Positions 48,015-57,442 of a DNA stretch of 64,000 nucleotides are shown piece by piece (position 1 is the stretch's first letter; each line of letters opens with the position of its first letter). The stretch is from Paludibacteraceae bacterium (GTDB lineage Bacteria > Bacteroidota > Bacteroidia > Bacteroidales > Paludibacteraceae), in contig JAGBVI010000063.1 in NCBI GenBank assembly GCA_017630395.1, forward strand, positions 50,646 to 114,645. Direction: 5' to 3'. The position numbers were made by a program, and so were the translations under genes. The notes beneath the pieces are model-generated. The model worked only from the letters and a program-made list of their open reading frames with translations, did not search any database and was not told the origin of the DNA.

Positions 48015-48713
48015 ATGAAAAATCGCTATGTAGATTTGAAAATTGATTGGGGTTTTAATTACCTTATGGGTAGAGAGTCGCAAATGCGCTCGTTTTTGAA
48101 TAGTCTTTTAAGTGAAGACTATGGAGAGATTAAGTCTCTTTCTTTTGAGAATATTGAGGTATTCTCTGAAAGTTTAGATGGTTGTGGTGTTATTTTTGAT
48201 CTTTTATGTACAACTGATTCTGGAGATAAAATAATTGTTGAACTCCAAAATTGTTTACGTTTATCTTTCAAAGTACAATCGAAATTTTATTTTTTGTTGT
48301 TGGCGGAACAAGCTTTAAGTCGGGTACAGTGCTTGGCAAGTAGGAGAATAGACATTACTCATAAAGTTGGTGTATTCTTGCTTGATAAATGTTTTGAGGA
48401 TGAAAGAAGGCCTATCGTAGTGACCCAAGAGTTTGATAGAATAAAAAAAGTCCCTTTTGAAAGCGGAATGCGAAAGTATTTTATCTTTTTAGAAAACTTT
48501 GATATCACAAAGATAGATCTCCTATCGCCTAAAGATTGTTGGTTAGAAGTGATAAAAAATTTAGGATGTAATAAGTCTAAAATCAGTCCGAATGTTTATG
48601 AAAAGGCTGATTTAGATCTATTAGAATTGATAGAGCGAGCAAATGTTTGTAATCTTTCTGACGACGAGTATAAACGTTATGAAGCCGAGTTAAGGGCTTC
48701 TCAGCTGCTATGA
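48015..48713 (+). CDS. Rpn-type PD-(D/E)XK nuclease (transposase-related family)
   Basis: 232 residues from the ATG at 48015, where the family's first motif starts (MKNRYVDLKIDWGFNYLMG); the ATG at 47949 adds a hydrophobic stretch unlike the family. The nuclease core includes SLSFENIEVF, then Asp in VIFDLLCTTDSGD and ExQ in KIIVELQN, followed by FKVQSKFYFLLLAEQAL. Rpn proteins are DNA endonucleases that promote RecA-independent recombination and are often in variable copy number. It is shorter than the usual 290-310 residues at the C-terminus. Repeat fragments lie on both sides. Confidence 0.85.
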   Translation: MKNRYVDLKIDWGFNYLMGRESQMRSFLNSLLSEDYGEIKSLSFENIEVFSESLDGCGVIFDLLCTTDSGDKIIVELQNCLRLSFKVQSKFYFLLLAEQALSRVQCLASRRIDITHKVGVFLLDKCFEDERRPIVVTQEFDRIKKVPFESGMRKYFIFLENFDITKIDLLSPKDCWLEVIKNLGCNKSKISPNVYEKADLDLLELIERANVCNLSDDEYKRYEAELRASQLL

Positions 48714-48882
48714 TGAAGACTGATTGATGGGTGATTTGAATGGATAAATAACTTCCTCAAATTGAAAATGAAAAAGGAATATTGCAAGAGAATCTCACTA
48801 TTGAGATAATGATAAAAATATTGTGTTATTTCAGTAAGTAATTGTTAATTTGAAGAGAGAAGTTTTTCATTGGGTAGATGAA

Positions 48883-48910
48883 AGAGTCGTCAGACTTGGC
48901 GACTCTTTTT
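48883..48910 (+). terminator. Terminator downstream of the Rpn-type gene
   Basis: AGAGTCG (48883-48889) and CGACTCT (48900-48906) are perfectly inverted and followed by five T. The 170 bp between the gene's stop and this hairpin hold no other recognised feature. Confidence 0.75.
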
Positions 48911-48972
48911 GCTATGTTATATTGCTAGTTGTGAATGAATATAGTTGTCTGTTTTATCTTGTCAAATTGTTT

Positions 48973-49010
48973 TTGCAAAAAAGAGGGCAACCCGATTCAA
49001 GTTGCCCTCT
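48973..49010 (-). terminator. Terminator of ilvC
   Basis: AGAGGGCAAC (48982-48991) and GTTGCCCTCT (49001-49010) are perfectly inverted. On the minus strand the hairpin runs into TTTTTTGC, 30 bp after the ilvC stop. Confidence 0.88.
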
Positions 49011-49040
49011 CTATGGTAATGTGTTTCACTTAATTTTGTA

Positions 49041-50084
49041 TTAGTTGTTTTCCGGACGTAACTTACGAACAACTGCTCCAGCTCTCCACATTTCGCTTTC
49101 ACGAAGGGCAGTTAATTCTTTTTCTAAGTTTACACGATAATCCGGTTTAGAGTTAGAGTCGATGGAAATTTGTGCTTCATTACCTGTTTTAACAGAGTTG
49201 TAAAGCTTTTCCATAACAGGTTTGATTGCATCATGGAAAGGACCCATCCAATCCAAAGCACCTCTTTGTGCTGTTGTAGAACAGTTTGCATACATCCAAT
49301 CCATTCCGTTTTCTCCAAATAGAGGTCCAAGAGATTGAGTCAACTCTTCAACAGTTTCATTAAATGCTTCAGAAGGGGAGTGACCATTTTCACGTAACAC
49401 CTCGTATTGAGCTAATAACAAACCTTGGATAGCACCCATCAAAGAACCACGTTCTCCTGTTAAGTCAGAAGTTGCCTCTTTCTCAAATGTTGTTTCAAAC
49501 AAATAACCAGAACCAACACCGATACCCAAAGAGATAACTTTCTCAAATGCATGACCGCTAGCATCTTGATAGATAGCATAAGAAGAGTTCAAACCTCTAC
49601 CTTGAACGAACATTCTGCGAAGTGATGTTCCTGAGCCTTTAGGAGCAACCAAGATAACATCTACATCCTTTGGAGGAATAATTCCTGTACGATCGTTCCA
49701 AGTAATTGCAAAACCATGAGAAAAATACAATGTTTTTCCCGGCGTCAAATATTTTTTTATCATTGGCCAGCACTCAATTTGCGCTGCATCAGAAAGCAAA
49801 AGTTGTATGATAGTTGCTTTTTCACAAGCCTCTTCAATACCAAACAAAGTCTCTCCTGGAATCCATCCATCAGCAACGGCTTTGTCGTAGGTTTTTCCCG
49901 GACGTTGACCAACAATCACATTGAATCCATTATCACGAAGGTTCATTGATTGTCCAGGACCTTGTACTCCATAACCAATTACTGCGATAGTTTCATTTTT
50001 CAAAACTTCACGAGCTTTCTCTAATGGAAATTCTTCGCGGGTAACTACATTTTCAATTACTCCGCCAAAATTCATTTCTGCCAT
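49041..50084 (-). CDS. ilvC: Ketol-acid reductoisomerase
   Basis: 347 residues. NAD(P)-binding AVIGYGVQGPGQSMNLRDNG, VAPKGSGTSLRRMFVQGRG and the C-terminal helical knot with TFEKEATSDLTGERGSLMGA (the Mg-binding D..E) are typical. It makes the dihydroxy acid precursors of valine and isoleucine. The GQSMNLRDNG form is common in Bacteroidetes. No other ilv or leu gene is adjacent. A minus-strand TATATTTG box at 50124-50131 gives a leader of about 34 nt; no attenuator is seen. Confidence 0.96.
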   Translation of the reverse strand: MAEMNFGGVIENVVTREEFPLEKAREVLKNETIAVIGYGVQGPGQSMNLRDNGFNVIVGQRPGKTYDKAVADGWIPGETLFGIEEACEKATIIQLLLSDAAQIECWPMIKKYLTPGKTLYFSHGFAITWNDRTGIIPPKDVDVILVAPKGSGTSLRRMFVQGRGLNSSYAIYQDASGHAFEKVISLGIGVGSGYLFETTFEKEATSDLTGERGSLMGAIQGLLLAQYEVLRENGHSPSEAFNETVEELTQSLGPLFGENGMDWMYANCSTTAQRGALDWMGPFHDAIKPVMEKLYNSVKTGNEAQISIDSNSKPDYRVNLEKELTALRESEMWRAGAVVRKLRPENN

Positions 50085-50123
50085 TTTTATATTAAGTTTA
50101 AATTAGTATTCTTAAAATTTTCG

Positions 50124-50131
50124 CAAATATA
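50124..50131 (-). promoter_or_regulatory. -7 box upstream of ilvC
   Basis: CAAATATA on the plus strand equals TATATTTG on the minus strand, 40 bp before the ATG. Confidence 0.5.
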
Positions 50132-50414
50132 CAAATTTTTGATTCGATTGAAAATATCGTTTGCTAATTTTTTTTCATCTTTTTTGGGGTTTTGTAAATT
50201 ATTTATTTAACTTTGACAGAGACATTTTAACCTTGGTGAGAGAGGGTTTATGTTATTTTGTTTTTTTTGTGAATTCTATATATTCACTTTCTAAATTTAA
50301 AAATGTAAAAATTGGGGTTATGAACAGATACTTTTTGATTTATTTTGGCAAATTGCTGCTTGTCAGTCGGTCACAGTGCTTACACTGCTTCCTTCTTTCG
50401 TACAGCAATTTACT
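50132..50414. other. Intergenic region, nothing recognised
   Basis: T-rich sequence between ilvC and the repeat cluster at 50415. A 100-codon open frame crosses it but runs into the repeats and has no recognisable domain. Confidence 0.35.
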
Positions 50415-50538
50415 CGAAATAAATTCAAAAATTCCTCGAAATGAATTTATAGAACCCACCTAAAAGAATCTCAAAGATGCCGAAAATAAGAGAGTGAAAC
50501 TCTAAATTTTTTTTTAAAATAAAATTTAAACAACTTCT
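50415..50538. repeat. Family 2 fragment joined to a MITE right half
   Basis: 50417-50458 repeats the 47761-47801 sequence. From 50465 the sequence AAGAATCTCAAAGATGCCGA through AAAATTTAAACAACTTCT (ending 50538) matches the right half of the MITE at 25784-25978. The left half of the MITE is missing, as if the family 2 fragment had replaced it. Confidence 0.7.
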
Positions 50539-50615
50539 GAATATACTCCAAAAACTTTAAACCATTTTATTAACCATTCTCATCATAAAATTGTGGGAGC
50601 AAAATTTGATTTAGA

Positions 50616-51515
50616 ATGAAAACATTTAGATTTTTTTTGTTAGTATTTGCAGCTCTATTTTTAGGCGTAAATTTCACAGCTTGCGAAGACGAAGAGGAGA
50701 CAGAAATCCTCAATGATAGTAATGAACCGGAATCGGTTATCGATGAAAATGTAGAGGATACTCTTCCTCGTGAAAGAAGGTTGACAGAAATGAAAATTGT
50801 CAAAAATAATTTGACAGATGATCCAAACTTTAAGCCTTCTTCATCAACTTACAAGTTTAGTTATGACAATATGGGTAGGCTTATTCTTTGTGAAATAATA
50901 AATTCAAAAGGTGTAACAACCTCTACCGAAATATATAGTTGGAAAGAAAATTCTATTGTGTGTGAAATTATGGAGAAGGATGGTAATGATAAGCTAATTA
51001 CTTTTCAATTGGAAAATAATTTAATTAGTAATTTGAATAGCAAATACAAAAATAATGGAGAAAACTACATCCAAGAATTTTCCTTCGCCTACGACTCTAT
51101 GAACCATCTTGTAAAGCAACATAAAAAATATGGTACGAAAGATTCTTCAACCTATAATTATAAGTGGAGAGACGATAAAATTCAAGAAGAGTCTTTTGAA
51201 GATTATTTTGATAGGTATTTCACAAATTATACCTATAGTGAGGAAACTTTTAATGGGTACCTCCCAATATTTGCTGTTGTAAGTTCATTGTCATATATTC
51301 ACCCGGAATTATTTGGGGTAAAAACAAATTCATTATTGACCAGAGAGAGTTTAAGTTATACAAGTATTCCAGCTCATTCCAACACCGAATATACCTATAC
51401 AATGAATGCCGAAGGGTATGTGGAGAGTTATTCAGAAAAGACTGTTTTCTATTTTGGTTGTCACGATGATACACCTACTATATATGGTTATACTACCTTT
51501 TTAAAGTGGGAATAA
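50616..51515 (+). CDS. Lipoprotein with YD-like repeats (DUF4595-type)
   Basis: 299 residues. Signal peptide with lipobox NFTAC (Cys23 in ALFLGVNFTACEDEEE) and an acidic tether. The mature part consists of antiparallel repeats of the kind KFSYDNMGRLILCEIINSKG, FAYDSMNHLVKQHKKYG and YTYTMNAEGYVESYSE, as in DUF4595/YD-repeat lipoproteins of Bacteroidales. Function is unknown. It is probably at the cell surface: an acidic stretch follows the Cys (EDEEET), similar to the Bacteroides lipoprotein export signal. Confidence 0.75.
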   Translation: MKTFRFFLLVFAALFLGVNFTACEDEEETEILNDSNEPESVIDENVEDTLPRERRLTEMKIVKNNLTDDPNFKPSSSTYKFSYDNMGRLILCEIINSKGVTTSTEIYSWKENSIVCEIMEKDGNDKLITFQLENNLISNLNSKYKNNGENYIQEFSFAYDSMNHLVKQHKKYGTKDSSTYNYKWRDDKIQEESFEDYFDRYFTNYTYSEETFNGYLPIFAVVSSLSYIHPELFGVKTNSLLTRESLSYTSIPAHSNTEYTYTMNAEGYVESYSEKTVFYFGCHDDTPTIYGYTTFLKWE

Positions 51516-51605
51516 GAGGGAAGTGGCCTATAGATGAGTTCGGGTGCGCTGGATTCTCTACACAAATTTACCTATAAGTTTGTTATTAATTAAAAGTATA
51601 AGTTA

Positions 51606-51631
51606 TATCTTTGTTTAATTTCTTATCTTTG
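51606..51631 (+). promoter_or_regulatory. Two -7 boxes upstream of the M16 peptidase gene
   Basis: TATCTTTG occurs at 51606-51613 and again at 51624-51631, 18 bp apart. The upstream one has a TTTG at 51579-51582. Two start points, or one with a decoy, are possible. Confidence 0.5.
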
Positions 51632-51655
51632 TTAATATTTTGAATTTGATATTAT

Positions 51656-54460
51656 ATGAAAAAATTATTTTTGATTGTTGCTGTATTAGGTGCAACGCTT
51701 TCATTATTTTCGCAAAATAGTGAAATAAAGATGGATCCGGCTATTCGGTACGGGGTCTTGGATAATGGGTTGACTTATTACATCAGGCATAATGATGTGG
51801 TTCCCGAGAGAGCTGATTTTTATATTGTTCAAAACGTGGGGGCAATTCTTGAGGAGGATAGTCAGAATGGTTTGGCTCACTTTTTGGAACATATGGCTTT
51901 CAATGGTACCAAAAATTTCCCGGACAAAAAAATTATCGACTATCTGGAAAGTATTGGAGTGCAGTTTGGTAACAATATTAATGCTTACACCTCGTTAGAC
52001 GAAACAGTTTATAATCTGAAATCGGTTCCTACTTTTCGTCCCTCTATCGTAGATTCGGCTCTGTTGATTTTGCATGATTGGTCTGGATTTATTTCGTTGG
52101 AAGAAGAGGAGATAGACAAAGAAAGAGGGGTAATTAGAGAGGAGTGGAGAACTCGTTTCAATTCAAATCGTCGCTTGTGGAAGGCTTCTTTACCTATCTT
52201 ATTTGCCAATTCTCGTTATGCAGAGCGTGATGTAATCGGGGATACAGCGGTGATTGCCAATTTTAAATATCAAACTTTAAAAGATTTTTACCATAAGTGG
52301 TATCGACCAGATTTACAAGCGATTATTGTTGTTGGCGATGTAAATGTAGATCAAGTGGAACAAAAGGTGAAAGAGTATTGGAAGGATATTCCCAAGAGAG
52401 AAAATCCAACTCCTCGTCCGTTGTTCTACTTAATGAAAAATGAAAAGCCTATTGTTTGTATTTTGAAAGATGCTGAAGCGAAAAATTCCCGTATTCAAAT
52501 TGATTATCGTCATGCGCCAATGAATGATGAAACAAAAGCGAGTCAGTTGGGGTATGTATATACTTTGATACAATCGTTGATTGTTAAAATGTTGAGCGAT
52601 CGTTTGGATGAGATTGCGATGAAGGCGGATGCTCCTTATGCAGGTGCATACACAGGTTTTGGTGAATTGATTAAAACGTGTGATGCCTTTACATTATTGG
52701 CTGTTGCCAAAGAGGGAAAAGAGGAGCAAACCTTGAAAATATTGTTACAAGAGGCAGAGCGTATGGGTAGGTACGGTTTCACGTTGAGTGAGTTTGAACG
52801 TGCAAAAGCGGATATGTTGAGTAATTATGAAAAGGCATATAACGAGCGTACCAAAACAAAGAATAATTCGTATGTCAATGAATATGTGCGTAACTTCTTG
52901 GATTTTGAACCTATTCCCGGCATTGAATGGGAGTATGATTTTGTAAAGATGATTTTGCCTCAAATTGTCTTGGCTGACATAAATAGTTATGCTGCAATGT
53001 TTATAAAGCCAAAGGATATTACCGTTATGCTGACCGGTCCTGAAAAGGAGGATGTTAAATTCCCATCAGAACAACGCACGTTGGAAATCATAGATAGCGT
53101 GAAAGTGATGGAGCTAAAACCCTATACAGAGAATGTTTTGTCTGATAATCTACTGAAAAAAACACCTAAAGCCGGTAGTGTAAAATCAACTAAGAGTGTT
53201 GCAGATTTTGAGGGTGTTACGGAGTGGACATTGAGTAATGGTATGAAGATTGTTTTAAAACCAACTCAATTGAAAGATGATGAAATATTGGTTTATGGGT
53301 ATAGCAAAGGGGGGATCTCTTTGGTTTCAGACTCTAGCAAATATGCATCAGCCAATTTGTCTGTTCCTGTGGCGGTGAATAATGGGTATGGCGACTACAA
53401 TTTGATGGATTTGAATAAGGTGTTGGCCGGAAAATATGTACGTCTAGTTCCTTCTATAGGTGTTTATGATGAATCTTTTTCCGGTAATTCTTCAGTGAAA
53501 GATTTTGAGACCTTAGCGCAGTTGATTTATCTCTTATTCAAGGGTACAAGAAGTGATGATGAGAGTTTCCAGTCGTTGATGAGCCAGTATCATACATCAT
53601 TGTTGAATGCCTTAAAAGATCCGGCAAAGGTGTTCCAAGATTCTGTTCAGATTTTAGCAAACAACAAGCATCCGAGAACAATGCCATTCTCATTGGAGCG
53701 TTTGGCTATGGTGTCGCAAAAAACGTCGTTAGAGGTGTTTGATGATCGTTTTGAAGACCCTAAGGATTTTACTCTATTTATTGTAGGAAATATTGATGAG
53801 AAAACGATAAAACCTATTGTTGAGACCTATTTAGGTGGTATTCCGGTGCAAAAGAGAAGAGCTCTTGAAGAGTGGAAGGATTTGCAAATACGACGTCCGA
53901 AGGGAACGGTGAATTCAATTTTCTCACAAAAAATGGAGGTACCTAAATCCTCTAATTTTGTATTGATTTCAGGTGATATGCAGTATAATTTAAGAAATAA
54001 ATTAATGTTGCAATTGGTGGCAGATGTTTTGGATATTCGTTATTTTGAATCGTTAAGAGAGATGGAGGGTGGCACCTATGGTGTTTCTGTTTCCGGTGCT
54101 TTGTCAAGAATTCCTCTTGAATATGCTTCTCTACAAATGAGATTTGATACAGATCCGGAGTTTCAAGCAAAATTAATGCCGTTGATTTTTGAGGGAATTG
54201 ATAACTTTATTAAAAACGGTCCTTCTGATTCTGATTTTAAGAAGGTCAAGGAGAATTTACGCAACAAGTTTATTGAGAGTAAAAAAGAGAACAATTGGCA
54301 TTTGAATTCTTTGGTTTCTTACTACAAGGATGGTTGGAATTTAGAGAAGAATTATCTATCTACATTAGATACCATCTCGCAAGAGGATTTACGTCTTCTT
54401 TTAGCTAGTTTATACGAGCAAGGAAATGTATTGCAGGTGGTAATGAATGGTGAAAAATAG
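51656..54460 (+). CDS. M16-family zinc metalloprotease (pitrilysin-like, full length)
   Basis: 934 residues with a signal peptide (KKLFLIVAVLGATLSLFSQ). The catalytic half has the inverted zinc motif HFLEH (H75, E78, H79) in NGLAHFLEHMAFNGT, with the third ligand Glu in EEEIDKERGVIREEW. Three further M16 domains follow, the last two an inactive partner half that closes the chamber. Periplasmic or outer-membrane M16 proteases of this size degrade peptides. It has tandem TATCTTTG boxes and no operon partner. Confidence 0.93.
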   Translation: MKKLFLIVAVLGATLSLFSQNSEIKMDPAIRYGVLDNGLTYYIRHNDVVPERADFYIVQNVGAILEEDSQNGLAHFLEHMAFNGTKNFPDKKIIDYLESIGVQFGNNINAYTSLDETVYNLKSVPTFRPSIVDSALLILHDWSGFISLEEEEIDKERGVIREEWRTRFNSNRRLWKASLPILFANSRYAERDVIGDTAVIANFKYQTLKDFYHKWYRPDLQAIIVVGDVNVDQVEQKVKEYWKDIPKRENPTPRPLFYLMKNEKPIVCILKDAEAKNSRIQIDYRHAPMNDETKASQLGYVYTLIQSLIVKMLSDRLDEIAMKADAPYAGAYTGFGELIKTCDAFTLLAVAKEGKEEQTLKILLQEAERMGRYGFTLSEFERAKADMLSNYEKAYNERTKTKNNSYVNEYVRNFLDFEPIPGIEWEYDFVKMILPQIVLADINSYAAMFIKPKDITVMLTGPEKEDVKFPSEQRTLEIIDSVKVMELKPYTENVLSDNLLKKTPKAGSVKSTKSVADFEGVTEWTLSNGMKIVLKPTQLKDDEILVYGYSKGGISLVSDSSKYASANLSVPVAVNNGYGDYNLMDLNKVLAGKYVRLVPSIGVYDESFSGNSSVKDFETLAQLIYLLFKGTRSDDESFQSLMSQYHTSLLNALKDPAKVFQDSVQILANNKHPRTMPFSLERLAMVSQKTSLEVFDDRFEDPKDFTLFIVGNIDEKTIKPIVETYLGGIPVQKRRALEEWKDLQIRRPKGTVNSIFSQKMEVPKSSNFVLISGDMQYNLRNKLMLQLVADVLDIRYFESLREMEGGTYGVSVSGALSRIPLEYASLQMRFDTDPEFQAKLMPLIFEGIDNFIKNGPSDSDFKKVKENLRNKFIESKKENNWHLNSLVSYYKDGWNLEKNYLSTLDTISQEDLRLLLASLYEQGNVLQVVMNGEK

Positions 54461-54580
54461 GATAAATTTGCCATCTGTTGTTTTGTAGTGTTGATTTTTT
54501 CAGGCAACTTCTATAAAGTTACAGTTTAAACATCAATAAGTATAAGTTGTGAGGTCAAATTTATAAAGCCTCCATAAAAT

Positions 54581-54611
54581 AAGGCTGCTTCTATTGGTTA
54601 GAGGCAGCCTT
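54581..54611. terminator. Hairpin downstream of the M16 gene
   Basis: AAGGCTGC (54581-54588) and GCAGCCTT (54604-54611) are perfectly inverted. T-runs are weak on both sides. Family 2-like pieces (GGCAACTTCTATAAAGTTAC) lie just upstream at about 54504-54523. Confidence 0.5.
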
Positions 54612-54757
54612 ATCTACAATTATTGTAAGCTAATCATTGTATAAATCATTAATTTGGACGAGATAATTCATCAAAACTTATTAATAAGTCGGTTAAAATA
54701 TTTTCTTAATATACTTAACATTGTTTTTACAGTATTCAACTAACTTCTCATCTTCTT

Positions 54758-56002
54758 TTATTTCTTCAAATTCTCCAACCTTTGCAACAATGTTGGGTGT
54801 GAATAGTGAAAGAAAACATACTTAGGATGTGGATTTAAGTTGGAAAGGGAAGAGGTGGATAGTTTCTTTAATGCCTCCCCTAAATGAGTTCCTAATCCAT
54901 TGTTTTTTGCAAAATCATCTGCTTGGTATTCATTTTTTCGAGAAATAAAATTAATGAAGATTCCCAAGAAGGTAGAAATAGGAGTGTAAAGTATTCCGAA
55001 AACAATTACTCCAAACTGAAAAGAGGGATGCGAGCTGCCTAATGCCTCTGCAATGTATAAATTGCCATTTTCAGGGGTGCCCAATGCAATCGACAGCAAA
55101 TAAAACATCACACCGGTGTTGATGATAGATAGAATCAACATCATAAGGGTGTGTTTGTGTTTGTAGTGACCAATCTCATGTGCCAAAACGGCTACAATCT
55201 CTTCCGGAGTTAACTTCTCTATCAAGGTATCGTAGAGGACAATTCTTTTCTTTCTGCCTAAGCCACTGAAGTAGGCATTGGCTTTGGTCGTTCTTTTGGA
55301 ACCATCTATCACGAACAAATTGTCCAATTCAAATCCAACTTTTTGACAGAAATCCTCAATTTTGTTGCGTAGTTCTCCCTCTTCCAACGGAGTTTGTTTA
55401 TTGAACAAAGGTACAATTAAATTGGAGTAGAACATCATCATGAAAATCGATAACAAAGACATGAAAGCCCAACCGATAATCCAAAAATAACCTCCTGTAT
55501 ATTGGTAAATTAACATCAGTAAAGAGATGATTACTCCTCCCAATAGAGCTGTCATAATCCATTCCTTTAGAATGTCTGTAAAGAAGAGTACAGGTGTCAT
55601 TTTGTTGAATCCAAATTTCTCCTCAATCTTAAAGGTATGGTAGGCGGAAAAAGGAATGGTAATAAGATCATTGGCAATGTATAATAGTCCAAAAAAGAGT
55701 AGGGCTACAACAATTGTATTATCCGAAAATGATCTTACCAAGTTGTCAAAAAATGCAAATCCAAATAGGAAGAACATCAGCAACAGCACAATGAACGAAA
55801 ATAGGTTAGATACTTGATTGAAATGGTAGTTGGCTGCAAAGTATTGCTTTTGTTGTTCTACTTTTTCGGAGTCGTATAATCCATTCAATTCTTCCGGAAT
55901 TCCTTTTGAAGATTGTTTTTTGTTCAGATAGTCTAAATAAACTCCCAAAAGGTAGTCGCAAGTAATAATCAAAATAATTATCCAAAATAGAGTAGTGTAC
56001 AT
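54758..56002 (-). CDS. M48 (Ste24/CAAX-type) membrane metalloprotease
   Basis: 414 residues. About six membrane segments surround the zinc site HEIGHYKHKH (His275 and His279). The third ligand is in SRKNEYQADDFA. The N-terminus matches the Peptidase_M48_N domain. Bacterial homologues of Ste24 are inner-membrane endoproteases involved in quality control; bacteria lack prenylated CAAX proteins, so the natural substrate is unknown. It starts 15 bp after the rlmI stop and is cotranscribed with it. Confidence 0.93.
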   Translation of the reverse strand: MYTTLFWIIILIITCDYLLGVYLDYLNKKQSSKGIPEELNGLYDSEKVEQQKQYFAANYHFNQVSNLFSFIVLLLMFFLFGFAFFDNLVRSFSDNTIVVALLFFGLLYIANDLITIPFSAYHTFKIEEKFGFNKMTPVLFFTDILKEWIMTALLGGVIISLLMLIYQYTGGYFWIIGWAFMSLLSIFMMMFYSNLIVPLFNKQTPLEEGELRNKIEDFCQKVGFELDNLFVIDGSKRTTKANAYFSGLGRKKRIVLYDTLIEKLTPEEIVAVLAHEIGHYKHKHTLMMLILSIINTGVMFYLLSIALGTPENGNLYIAEALGSSHPSFQFGVIVFGILYTPISTFLGIFINFISRKNEYQADDFAKNNGLGTHLGEALKKLSTSSLSNLNPHPKYVFFHYSHPTLLQRLENLKK

Positions 56003-56017
56003 ATTTGATATTTTTAT

Positions 56018-57205
56018 TTATTCGACATATAGAACCAATCCTTTTAGGTATTCCCCTTCTGGATGATAAATATTGATAGGGTGGTCTGCCGGCTGTTCCA
56101 ACTGATGTAGTATGCGAACATTTCTTCCACTCATTGCAGCAGCACTGAAAACGGCCAATCTAAATTGCTCTTTATTGACAGCTTGAGAACAAGAGAAGGT
56201 AAATACGATTCCTCCTTTTTTTATTTTTTCAAAAGCCTTGGCATTTAGCTTTTTATAACCTTGTAGTGCGTTACGCAACACGTCTCTATGCTTTGCGAAT
56301 GCCGGAGGATCTAGAATTATTAAATCGTATTCGTCTTTTTTTATGTCATCCAAAAACTTGAAAGCATCCGTTGCGTATGCCTTGTGTCTTGTATCATTAG
56401 GAAAATTCAATTCTACGTTTCTATTCGTCAACTCGATGGCTTTGGAAGAGCTATCCACAGAGTCTACGCGAAGAGCTTCACCTCGCATTGCATAGAAAGA
56501 GAATCCTCCTGTGTAACAAAACATATTGAGAACATTTCGATTTTTGGAATATTTCTCTAAAAGGCTGCGATTTTCTCTTTGGTCAATAAAAAATCCTGTC
56601 TTTTGTCCCTTTAACCAATCTACATGAAAAAGGAGTCCATTCTCTTTTGCAATACAATCACCACTACATTCTCCAATCAAATATCCATCTTCCACTGCTA
56701 TATTGGCTTTGTAGGGAAGTGTTGATTCTGATTTGTAGAATACATTTTTTATTTTGCCTTGAAATACATCAACAATAGCTTCTGCAATTTCCATCCGGAT
56801 AGAGTGCATTCCGACAGAATGAGCTTGCATCACTGCCGTGTCTCCATAGATGTCAACAATTAGTCCGGGTAACCCATCGCCTTCTCCGTGAATCAACCGG
56901 AAAGAGTTGTTATCTTCTCTGAGTAGCCCTAGTGATAGTCGTAGTTGATACGCATTAGAAATCTTCTCTTTCCAAAATGTGGTGTTGATTTCTTTATCCT
57001 CGAAGGATAAAATTCTTACTGCAATAGAACCAATCTGATAGTGACCTACTGCGCAATAGTTTCCGTTGCAGTCGAATATCTCTATTAAATCACCTTCTGC
57101 CGGAGTACCGGAGATTTTTTGAATTGCTCCCGAAAATACCCATGGATGAAATCGTTTCAACGACTCTTCTTTCTTGGGTTTTAGGTATAGTTTTGCTGTT
57201 ACCAT
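56018..57205 (-). CDS. rlmI: 23S rRNA m5C1962-type methyltransferase (RlmI-like)
   Basis: 395 residues from the ATG at 57205, where MVTAKLYLKPKKEESLKRFHP begins the PUA domain (1-75); the longer open frame to 57388 adds 61 residues without family similarity. An EEHD-like linker follows, then the Rossmann methyltransferase with NMFCYTGGFSFYAM, DSSSKAIELTNRN and catalytic-loop DPPAFAKHRD and TFSCSQAV (Cys). It methylates a cytosine of 23S rRNA using S-adenosylmethionine. It leads the operon with the M48 protease gene. Confidence 0.92.
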   Translation of the reverse strand: MVTAKLYLKPKKEESLKRFHPWVFSGAIQKISGTPAEGDLIEIFDCNGNYCAVGHYQIGSIAVRILSFEDKEINTTFWKEKISNAYQLRLSLGLLREDNNSFRLIHGEGDGLPGLIVDIYGDTAVMQAHSVGMHSIRMEIAEAIVDVFQGKIKNVFYKSESTLPYKANIAVEDGYLIGECSGDCIAKENGLLFHVDWLKGQKTGFFIDQRENRSLLEKYSKNRNVLNMFCYTGGFSFYAMRGEALRVDSVDSSSKAIELTNRNVELNFPNDTRHKAYATDAFKFLDDIKKDEYDLIILDPPAFAKHRDVLRNALQGYKKLNAKAFEKIKKGGIVFTFSCSQAVNKEQFRLAVFSAAAMSGRNVRILHQLEQPADHPINIYHPEGEYLKGLVLYVE

Positions 57206-57375
57206 TTTTTCTTTTTTCTTTTGTGCGAATTTACGCCTTTTTTCTGTAGTTACAAAATCTTTTTTTTGGGTATCCTTTGAATCGAATTTCGGAATGTGAA
57301 AATTACAAAATGTGATTTGTGAATGGTGGTTTGGTATATGTTTAGGATTTATGAAATTTAGCTTATCTCCATATG

Positions 57376-57414
57376 AAAAAAAAATCACGATTCCAGTGGT
57401 TACTGAAATCGTGA
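57376..57414 (-). terminator. Terminator of the glucuronoyl esterase gene
   Basis: CACGATTCC (57386-57394) and GAAATCGTG (57405-57413) form a stem with a mismatch, followed on the minus strand by a run of nine T (57376-57384). It separates the esterase gene from rlmI. Confidence 0.85.
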
Positions 57415-57442
57415 CTGTGAAGACTTTTAAAAAACACCTTAG

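Noticed and set aside
50161-50463. 100-codon plus-strand open frame upstream of the lipoprotein gene
   Set aside because: It runs into the repeat fragments at 50415 and has no recognisable domain or start context.
56018-57388. 456-residue form of the RlmI-like protein
   Set aside because: The first 61 residues have no family similarity and reach into the terminator of the esterase gene; the PUA domain begins at 57205.
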